This document shows positions 1 to 4,980 of a DNA stretch of 6,518 bases, piece after piece. Location of the stretch: NCBI GenBank assembly GCA_030824255.1, contig JAVBYB010000060.1, positions 1-6,518 on the forward strand. Direction: 5' to 3'. The translations under genes and the position numbers were made by a program. This stretch comes from a bacterium. Lineage in GTDB: Bacteria; Pseudomonadota; Alphaproteobacteria; Caulobacterales; Hyphomonadaceae. The number at the start of each line of letters is the position of its first letter. Position 1 is the first letter of the stretch. Under the pieces are notes generated by a model. The model saw only the letters and a program-made list of their open reading frames with translations, searched no databases and was not told the origin of the DNA.

Positions 1-2649
1 AAGCAGGCCGCGCGCTTCAGCATCAATGATCGGGCCAATGTCCGTTGAAGCTTCGGCGGGGTCGGCGATGATCTGCACTTCCATCGCGCCCTTGATCATG
101 TCGATTGTTTCGTCGGCCGTCTCATGCGGCAGGAAGAGAACGCGCAGCGCCGAACACCGCTGCCCCGCAGAGCGGAAGGCAGACATTACGACATCATCCA
201 CCACTTGCTCGCGCAGGGCTGTCGTGTCGCAGAACAGTGCATTGAGACCGCCCGTCTCCGCGATGAGCGGAACGATGGGGCCATCCTTCGCCGCCAATGT
301 GCGATTGATGATGCGCGCGACCTCGGTGGAGCCCGTGAACGCGACGCCCGCACAGCGCGGATCGCCGGTCAGCTTGCCGCCGACCTTGCCATCGCCGGTC
401 AGCAGGTGAAGCGCAGCGGGCGGCAGGCCGGCTGCGTGGAACAACTTCACGGCTTCGAAAGCGATAACGGGCGTCTGTTCGGCTGGCTTGGCCAGCACGG
501 TGTTGCCGGCCGCGAGTGCGCCAGCGATCTGTCCGGTGAAGATGGCGAGCGGGAAGTTCCACGGACTGATGCAGACAAAAGCGCCGCGCCCCATCATCTC
601 CATTGCGTTGGTTTCGCCCGCGGGCCCCGCCAGCGCTTCAAGGCCTTTGAATTTCGTCTCGGCTTCGATGGCGTAGTAGCGGCAGAAATCGACGGCTTCG
701 CGCACTTCGGCAATGCAATCGTCCAGCGTCTTGCCGCCTTCACGCGCGAGAATGGCGATGAGGTGATCCGTGTCGCGTTCCATGGCGTTGGCCATGGCTT
801 CAAGAATATCCGCGCGTTTGACGCCGCCGAGGGCGTTCCATTCCGGCTGGTAGGCGCAGGCGGACACATAGGCCGCATCTATTTCGGCGGGCGTGGCTGT
901 TGCGACGGCGCCCACGACGCGATGGGCGTCCGCGGGCGCCTTCAAAGCTTCGCCGTGTGTGGTGCGGGCTTCGCCGTTGACGATCGGGCCAGCCGCGATT
1001 GTGCCGCCCGCATCCAGCTTCGTGACGGCACTGTGGATACGTTCGCGCACAACTTTCTGGCTGAAATCGAGGCCAGCTGAATTGATGCGCGAGGGGCCAT
1101 AGAGGTTCGGCGGCGGCGGAATTCTGGGATGCCGCGAAGGCGCCGCCGACAACGTTGTGTACGGATCGGCGGCGATACGCTCGGCGGGGACGCCCTCGTC
1201 TAGGAAGGAGTGGACGAACGAGGTGTTTGCACCGTTCTCAAGCAGTCGACGGACGAGGTAGGGCAGCAGGTCCTGGTGAGCGCCGACCGGTGCATAGATG
1301 CGCACCGACCGCTCGCGGCCAGCCGCCTTGTAGAGCGCGACGCCCATTCCGTGGAGACGCTGGAATTCGTAGTCGTTGCGCCCCGCCCGTTTCGCCATCA
1401 GCTCGATGGCGGCGAGCGAGTGTGCGTTGTGGGTGGCGAACTGCGAATAGATGGACGGCCCTGTCTTCAGCAGGGCGTCAGCGCAGGCAAGGTAGGAAAC
1501 GTCGGTCGCCTGCTTGGTGGTAAAGGTCGGGTAGTCCGGCTGGCCATCGACTTGGGCGCGTTTCACCTCCGAGTCCCAATAGGCGCCTTTGACGAGGCGG
1601 ACCATCAGGCGGCGGTTGGTATCGGTGGCGAGTTGACCCAGCCAGCCGATCGTGGCTTCGCCGCGCTTCTGGTACGCCTGCACGGCGAGACCAAGGCCAG
1701 TCCATTTCGCGAGGTCGGGCTCACGGGCAAGGCGTTCCAGCAGTGATAGCGAGAGAGCCAGGCGGTCGGCCTCTTCGGCGTCGAGCGTGAAATTTATGTT
1801 TTGTCTGGCGGCGAGCTTCGCAAGCTCAACCACCATCGGATAAAGCTCGCGGTGTACGCGTTCGCCCTGTACGGCGCGGTAGGCGGGATGCAGGGCGGAC
1901 AGTTTGACGGAGATGCCGTCAGCGGTTTCAGGCGACGATCCGGTCTTGGCGCGGCCCACTTCGCCAATGGCGTTGGCGTAGCTGTCGAAATAGCGCCGGG
2001 CGTCAGCTGTGGTGCGCGCGCCCTCGCCGAGCATGTCGAACGAGTGAGACGCAGCCTCGCCTTTCTTTACATTCCGCTGACCACGCTTCAGCGCTTCATC
2101 GATGGTGCGGCCCATGACAAACTGGCCGCCCATGATCCGCATGGCCTGCATCATCGCCGCGCGGATCACCGGCTCCCCGGCCTGACGCACCATGCGCTGC
2201 ATGAAGCCGCCGGGGTTTTTCTCGGCGTCCTCCGGGGGCTGCACGATGCGACCGGTGAGCATCAGGCCCCAGGTGGAGGCGTTGACCAGAAGCGAATCCG
2301 ATTTACCATTGTGATCCGACCATTCGCCGGAGGAAATCTTCTCGGCGATCAGCGCGTCCGCCGTGTCGGCATCCGGCACGCGCAGGAGCGCTTCGGCGAG
2401 ACACATGAGAGCAAGGCCCTCAGGGTTCGACAGGCCGAACTCTTCGAGGAAACTTTCCATGACGCCGGAGCGGCGTGTTTCGGCGCGAGCCTTGTTGACG
2501 ATGTCGCGCGCAGCGGCAGCGGCGGCACGGCGTTCGGCCGGATCAAGGGCGGGTCTGCCGAGCAGTTCGGCGATACGGGCGGCCTCATCCTCGTACTTGC
2601 CGGCATCGAGCGCGTCGGGTGACGGCAGGGACGACTTGGCTTGCGACAT
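1..2649 (-). CDS. putA: Bifunctional proline dehydrogenase / L-glutamate gamma-semialdehyde dehydrogenase (PutA), C-terminus cut by window edge
   Basis: PutA oxidises proline to glutamate in two steps. An FAD-dependent PRODH barrel makes pyrroline-5-carboxylate, and an NAD-dependent ALDH domain oxidises its open form. The frame is open for 883 codons from the ATG at 2649 to the window edge. The N-terminal arm includes FLEEFGLSNPEGLALMCLAE (about residues 66-85). PRODH signatures are VKGAYWDSE (K354), QFATHNAH, FQRLHGMG, YAPVGAHQDLL and RRLLENGAN (R467, R468). A proline-rich linker (PPPP, 511-514) precedes the ALDH domain with PWNFP (N698), K721, GSTE (773-776), general base E798 in ETGG and nucleophile C832 in GQRCSALR. 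The N698-C832 and E798-C832 spacings suit an ALDH. There is no N-terminal ribbon-helix-helix, so this is a short type-A PutA of roughly 1,040 residues, with about 150 missing at the left edge. An in-frame ATG at 2679 would add ten residues (MHVPGHRVSA). I prefer 2649 (MSQAKSS), with a weak AGAG eight bases upstream. Function is very secure; the exact start is less so. Confidence 0.97.
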   Translation of the reverse strand, partial: MSQAKSSLPSPDALDAGKYEDEAARIAELLGRPALDPAERRAAAAAARDIVNKARAETRRSGVMESFLEEFGLSNPEGLALMCLAEALLRVPDADTADALIAEKISSGEWSDHNGKSDSLLVNASTWGLMLTGRIVQPPEDAEKNPGGFMQRMVRQAGEPVIRAAMMQAMRIMGGQFVMGRTIDEALKRGQRNVKKGEAASHSFDMLGEGARTTADARRYFDSYANAIGEVGRAKTGSSPETADGISVKLSALHPAYRAVQGERVHRELYPMVVELAKLAARQNINFTLDAEEADRLALSLSLLERLAREPDLAKWTGLGLAVQAYQKRGEATIGWLGQLATDTNRRLMVRLVKGAYWDSEVKRAQVDGQPDYPTFTTKQATDVSYLACADALLKTGPSIYSQFATHNAHSLAAIELMAKRAGRNDYEFQRLHGMGVALYKAAGRERSVRIYAPVGAHQDLLPYLVRRLLENGANTSFVHSFLDEGVPAERIAADPYTTLSAAPSRHPRIPPPPNLYGPSRINSAGLDFSQKVVRERIHSAVTKLDAGGTIAAGPIVNGEARTTHGEALKAPADAHRVVGAVATATPAEIDAAYVSACAYQPEWNALGGVKRADILEAMANAMERDTDHLIAILAREGGKTLDDCIAEVREAVDFCRYYAIEAETKFKGLEALAGPAGETNAMEMMGRGAFVCISPWNFPLAIFTGQIAGALAAGNTVLAKPAEQTPVIAFEAVKLFHAAGLPPAALHLLTGDGKVGGKLTGDPRCAGVAFTGSTEVARIINRTLAAKDGPIVPLIAETGGLNALFCDTTALREQVVDDVVMSAFRSAGQRCSALRVLFLPHETADETIDMIKGAMEVQIIADPAEASTDIGPIIDAEARGLL

Positions 2650-2743
2650 GGCTGACACTCTATGTCCTGGAACATGCATATCTGGCCGACGGCCCTACTC
2701 CGGATCAACTTGAAAGTCTCGCCCGCCGCTCCACCTCAACAGG
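2650..2743. promoter_or_regulatory. Divergent intergenic region between putA and the lipoprotein gene
   Basis: This 94-base gap separates two genes read in opposite directions, so it must carry the promoter of each unless the promoters lie inside the neighbouring genes. It contains an ATGCAT palindrome (2674-2679) and a small GGCC-GAC-GGCC dyad (2684-2694). I cannot pick a confident -35/-10 pair: a TTGAAA at 2710-2715 has no good -10 partner. The promoter role is inferred from gene layout alone. Confidence 0.4.
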
Positions 2744-3121
2744 ATGATTGCACGCACAGCCACACTCGCCCTGCTTCTATCGGCCTGCACGGCGTTGCCC
2801 GTCGAACACCCCTCAAGCCCGGATGCCGCCTCGCAGGCGGAATGTGATCTCAAGGTTGATTTTGCCAGCATCGGCACTGGCATCGACAGCGACGTGCTGC
2901 AGAAGGTCGACGCCCTGCTGTCCGGCGACAAAGGTATTGCGGCGGTTGACCGTCAGCGCTGGGGGCTGGAGGGTGAAGTCACGCTGTGCGCCGACACGCG
3001 AACCGACGCCGATGCGGCCCGCCTGTTTGATCAGGTAAAGGCTGTTTTCCCGGCGACATCGGCCAAGCCGCTCAGGGTCGAAACGCGGGCGGGACAGCGC
3101 TACCAGCCGCCAGCCAGCTGA
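2744..3121 (+). CDS. Small putative lipoprotein of unknown function
   Basis: This 125-residue protein begins with a short basic N-region (MIAR), a hydrophobic stretch (residues 6-14) and the lipobox L-S-A-C with the lipidated cysteine at C15. It is therefore predicted to be exported, diacylated and anchored to a membrane. The residue after the cysteine is T, not D, so outer-membrane sorting is plausible, though the rule is weak outside enterics. The mature part is about 110 residues, with two more cysteines, C34 and C82, that could form a disulfide in the periplasm. It has an acidic middle, a late helix-like segment (about 87-100) and a Pro-rich C-terminus (YQPPAS). The ATG at 2744 is the first start after an in-frame stop at 2711-2713. 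Only AGG directly touching the ATG resembles a ribosome site, so initiation may be weak or leaderless. The signal peptide supports this start. The stop lies 104 bases before the glycosyltransferase start, so co-transcription is possible. I do not recognise the family. Confidence 0.82.
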   Translation: MIARTATLALLLSACTALPVEHPSSPDAASQAECDLKVDFASIGTGIDSDVLQKVDALLSGDKGIAAVDRQRWGLEGEVTLCADTRTDADAARLFDQVKAVFPATSAKPLRVETRAGQRYQPPAS

Positions 3122-3139
3122 CCCTGTCGCCGGGGCAGC
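3117..3139 (+). other. Small hairpin over the lipoprotein stop codon
   Basis: GCTG (3117-3120) pairs with CAGC (3136-3139) and CCC (3122-3124) with GGG (3132-3134). One mismatch lies between the two stems and the loop is seven bases. The hairpin overlaps the stop codon and no T-run follows, so it is a poor candidate for a complete intrinsic terminator. It may slow 3' decay or mean nothing. Confidence 0.25.
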
Positions 3140-3167
3140 CCGCTTAATCCACAGCGGCCATGGACGT

Positions 3168-3200
3168 GGGCGGCCTGCCCCCCTATTCAGGCGGCGCCTG
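3168..3200 (+). other. GC-rich leader with two short dyads upstream of the glycosyltransferase
   Basis: Two close inverted repeats lie in the 104-base gap before the glycosyltransferase start: GGGC-ggcct-GCCC (3168-3180) and CAGGC-ggc-GCCTG (3188-3200). The second ends eight bases before the AAGGGA ribosome-site candidate. They could fold in the mRNA leader. Short dyads are common in GC-rich DNA, so a regulatory role is only a possibility. Confidence 0.25.
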
Positions 3201-3207
3201 CAGCCAA

Positions 3208-3213
3208 AAGGGA
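3208..3213 (+). promoter_or_regulatory. Ribosome binding site candidate for the glycosyltransferase
   Basis: AAGGGA lies 12 bases before the ATG at 3226, a somewhat long spacing. It sits inside the reading frame that would be added if the ATG at 3160 were used. It therefore helps to choose 3226 as the true start. Confidence 0.5.
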
Positions 3214-3225
3214 ATCGCGCCCGCA

Positions 3226-4362
3226 ATGCGCATCATGCTCGTAACGGACGCCTGGGACCCGCAGGTGAATGGCGTCGTGCGCACGATGAAACGCGTGATC
3301 ACCGAGTGCGAAGAGATGGGTCATACGTGGGACATCGTCTCGCCCAACGGCTTCAAGACGATCCCCCTCCCCACCTATTCCGAGATCAAGCTGGCGTTCG
3401 GCGCCAAGAAGGTCATCGAGGAACGCTTCCTCGAATTCGAGCCTGATGCAGTTCACATCGCCACCGAGGGGCCGCTGGGCTGGGCCGCGCGCGCCGTCTG
3501 CCTGCGTCTCAAATTTCCCTATACGACCGCCTACCACACGCGCTTTCCCGAATATGTTGCGGCGCGTTTCTTCTTCCTGCCCACCTGGATGGGCTACATG
3601 TATGTCCGCGAGTTCCACAAATACTCCGGTCGCGTGATGGTCGCGACCGCTTCCATGCGGGACGAGCTGGCGGCGCAGAAGTTCAAGAACATCATTCCGT
3701 GGTCGCGCGGCGTCGACACCGACCTCTTTCATCCCGCAAAGCGCAAGGAAGATGGCGGACCCTTCAAGGGTATGGCGCGCCCGATCTGGCTCAATGTCGG
3801 TCGTGTCGCGGTCGAGAAAAACATCTCGGCTTTTGTCGAGACAGACCTTCCCGGCACCAAAGTTGTTGTCGGTGACGGGCCACAGCTGGAGACGCTGAAG
3901 GAGAAGCACAAGGATGTGCACTTCCTTGGCGTGAAGCAGGGCGAAGAACTGGCAGCGTGCTTCGCCAACGCGGACTGCTTCGTCTTTCCGAGCCTGACCG
4001 ATACGTTCGGGCTTGTGATCCTGGAAGCAATGGCGGCGGGAACGCCGGTAGCAGGCTTCAACGTGCCGGGTCCGCGCGACCTGATCCCGGGGTCAGGCGC
4101 AGGTGCGGTGAACAACGACCTGAAGATTGCATGTGAGGAAGCGATTCAGTGCTCGCGCGAGCAATCGCGCGCCTATGCCGAGACCTATTCCTGGCGTGCC
4201 TGCGCCGAACAGTTCATCAACAACCTTGAACCCTTGCCAGTGCCGGAACGGCGGCGCTTCTGGAAGCGGCTGGCCAAGCTTCGACATGCCCTTCGCCTTC
4301 GCCGCCGGAAGCCGACGCCCGAAACAGAAGCCGCCAAGGCGGCCGAGACCAAGGGCAAGTAA
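3226..4362 (+). CDS. GT4-family glycosyltransferase (retaining, GT-B fold), probably envelope glycolipid or glycan synthesis
   Basis: The 378-residue product starts MRIMLVTDAWDPQVNGVVRT, the typical first strand and glycine-containing loop of this GT4 subgroup. An in-frame ATG at 3160 adds 22 residues rich in Gly, Pro and Cys, unlike the family, so it is rejected. Landmarks in order: AYHTRFPEY (H104), SRGVDTDLFHP (R161), NVGRVAVEKN (190-199) opening the C-terminal Rossmann domain, VGDGPQLE (about 215-222), and the nucleotide-sugar site SLTDTFGLVILEAMAAGTPV. There D259 and E267 take the places of the two acids of the E-x7-E motif. Such enzymes transfer a sugar from a UDP- or GDP-donor with retention, usually at the cytoplasmic face of the inner membrane. 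The tail (about 343-361) is very rich in Arg and Lys with some aromatic and Leu residues, then a hydrophilic Ala/Glu/Lys end. This suits peripheral binding to anionic lipid. The subgroup includes mannosyltransferase-like and diacylglycerol glycosyltransferases, and donor and acceptor cannot be read from the sequence. It is flanked by unrelated small envelope genes, not by a glycan cluster. Confidence 0.93.
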   Translation: MRIMLVTDAWDPQVNGVVRTMKRVITECEEMGHTWDIVSPNGFKTIPLPTYSEIKLAFGAKKVIEERFLEFEPDAVHIATEGPLGWAARAVCLRLKFPYTTAYHTRFPEYVAARFFFLPTWMGYMYVREFHKYSGRVMVATASMRDELAAQKFKNIIPWSRGVDTDLFHPAKRKEDGGPFKGMARPIWLNVGRVAVEKNISAFVETDLPGTKVVVGDGPQLETLKEKHKDVHFLGVKQGEELAACFANADCFVFPSLTDTFGLVILEAMAAGTPVAGFNVPGPRDLIPGSGAGAVNNDLKIACEEAIQCSREQSRAYAETYSWRACAEQFINNLEPLPVPERRRFWKRLAKLRHALRLRRRKPTPETEAAKAAETKGK

Positions 4363-4488
4363 GCGTCAGCTCTCCGGTAGCACCATCGGCGCACCTTGTT
4401 TTTAGCCCGGAAAACAAAGCGAAACTCGCGCTACGCGAGGCTTGGCTTATTCTTCGAAACCTCTTTGGTTTGGCCGCGTTGTAAACGC
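4363..4488 (+). other. Intergenic region with a perfect short hairpin
   Basis: This gap of 126 bases between the glycosyltransferase and the small membrane protein is less GC-rich than its surroundings. It holds a perfect inverted repeat CTCGCG-cta-CGCGAG (4425-4439) and a weaker AAACC-tcttt-GGTTT (4457-4471). Neither is followed by a clean T-run. I could not find a convincing promoter or a terminator for the glycosyltransferase. The region probably holds the start of transcription for the next gene, but this is inference. Confidence 0.35.
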
Positions 4489-4896
4489 ATGGCTGGTTCA
4501 TACACTCTTAACAACACCGAGTTCGCGTCTCACGCCGCACTAAGCGACGTTACAGCTGCGCGACTGGCTCCGAAGCGGCGCAAGCGCAAGATAGCAGCAG
4601 GGATCGCGATCGCTGCAGGCCTTTGTCTTGCGGTCACACCGGTCGCCGTCACTGCGATTCTGCCGGATCGCTCAGGCCCTGCTGTGGAAGTCGATAGCGC
4701 GATCATGGATTTCAAACGTGATGGTGATGCGATCAGCATGGAATTGTTCGCGACCGACGATGGGCAGCGTGTCTACGTCGAAGACGCAAGCAACAACATT
4801 TTCGAAATTCCGGTGTCGCCGGGCCAGACGCGCGTTACCGCCGAGTTGCCAGCCAGCTTCGCCACCTCTGACTCGCTGACGTTGCGCGTCCACTAG
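4489..4896 (+). CDS. Small single-pass membrane protein of unknown function
   Basis: The 135-residue product has a cytoplasmic N-terminus of about 28 residues (MAGSYTLNNTEFASHAAL...), then a strongly basic KRRKRK (29-34). One transmembrane segment follows (about 35-57, Ala/Ile/Val-rich), then a C-terminal domain of roughly 75 residues. Positive charges just before the membrane segment predict that the C-terminal part faces the periplasm. That domain alternates short polar and hydrophobic stretches (AISMELFA, RVYVEDA, IFEIPVS, TRVTAELP, LTLRVH), suggesting a small beta-sandwich; this is inference. The frame is open upstream to a TTG at 4396, which would add 31 basic residues across the hairpin at 4425-4439. 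I prefer the ATG at 4489 because the added part looks like translated intergenic DNA. There is no strong Shine-Dalgarno before either start. It converges on the M16 gene, with a shared terminator between. I do not recognise a family. Confidence 0.75.
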   Translation: MAGSYTLNNTEFASHAALSDVTAARLAPKRRKRKIAAGIAIAAGLCLAVTPVAVTAILPDRSGPAVEVDSAIMDFKRDGDAISMELFATDDGQRVYVEDASNNIFEIPVSPGQTRVTAELPASFATSDSLTLRVH

Positions 4897-4920
4897 ATAA
4901 GTTGCGCGTCCAGTAGCGAA
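4881..4920 (+). repeat. 20-bp imperfect tandem duplication at the 3' end of the small membrane protein gene
   Basis: Two adjacent 20-base units, 4881-4900 and 4901-4920, match at 17 of 20 positions. Both begin GTTGCGCGTCCA and differ at unit positions 13, 17 and 18. The first unit codes for the last residues (LRVH) and the TAG stop; the second lies fully outside the gene. This looks like a local slippage duplication that has since diverged. The coding copy keeps the gene's ending intact. Confidence 0.85.
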
Positions 4921-4933
4921 CAGGTTCCAGATA

Positions 4934-4968
4934 AAAGCCCTCATCCTGTCGATCAGGACGAGGGCTTT
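4934..4968. terminator. Bidirectional intrinsic terminator between converging genes
   Basis: AAAGCCCTC (4934-4942) pairs with GAGGGCTTT (4960-4968), and TCCTG (4944-4948) with CAGGA (4954-4958). There is one A/C mismatch and a five-base loop. The A-flanked, T-ended stem gives a U-rich tail in both directions: TTTGTCATTTT on the plus strand and TTTTATCT on the minus strand. It lies 37 bases after the stop of the plus-strand membrane protein gene and 12 bases after the stop of the minus-strand M16 gene. It should end both transcripts. Confidence 0.9.
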
Positions 4969-4980
4969 GTCATTTTCGAC

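Noticed and set aside
124..1080. Plus-strand open frame of 318 codons
   Set aside because: It lies fully antisense to putA in the codon-aligned frame. The length is a by-product of GC-rich coding bias, and the translation has no recognisable domain.
1801..2622. Plus-strand open frame of 273 codons
   Set aside because: It is also antisense to the conserved PRODH part of putA; the putA frame carries clear family motifs here.
3160..3225. N-terminal extension of the glycosyltransferase from an upstream ATG
   Set aside because: The added 22 residues do not resemble the family, which starts at MRIxxVTDAW, and the AAGGGA site favours 3226.
3187..3921. Minus-strand open frame of 244 codons
   Set aside because: It is antisense to the glycosyltransferase, which has clear GT4 motifs in the same stretch.
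4363..4400. Possible terminator after the glycosyltransferase ending in TTGTTTTT
   Set aside because: The bases before the T-run contain a direct repeat of GCACC and only a three-base CCG/CGG dyad, not a stable stem.
4441..4460. Possible sigma-54 promoter (TTGGC-like element)
   Set aside because: The -12 GC element is not at the required spacing from the -24 GG.
4396..4488. TTG-started extension of the small membrane protein
   Set aside because: It runs across a hairpin and lower-GC DNA, and the added peptide is basic and featureless. It cannot be fully excluded without start mapping.
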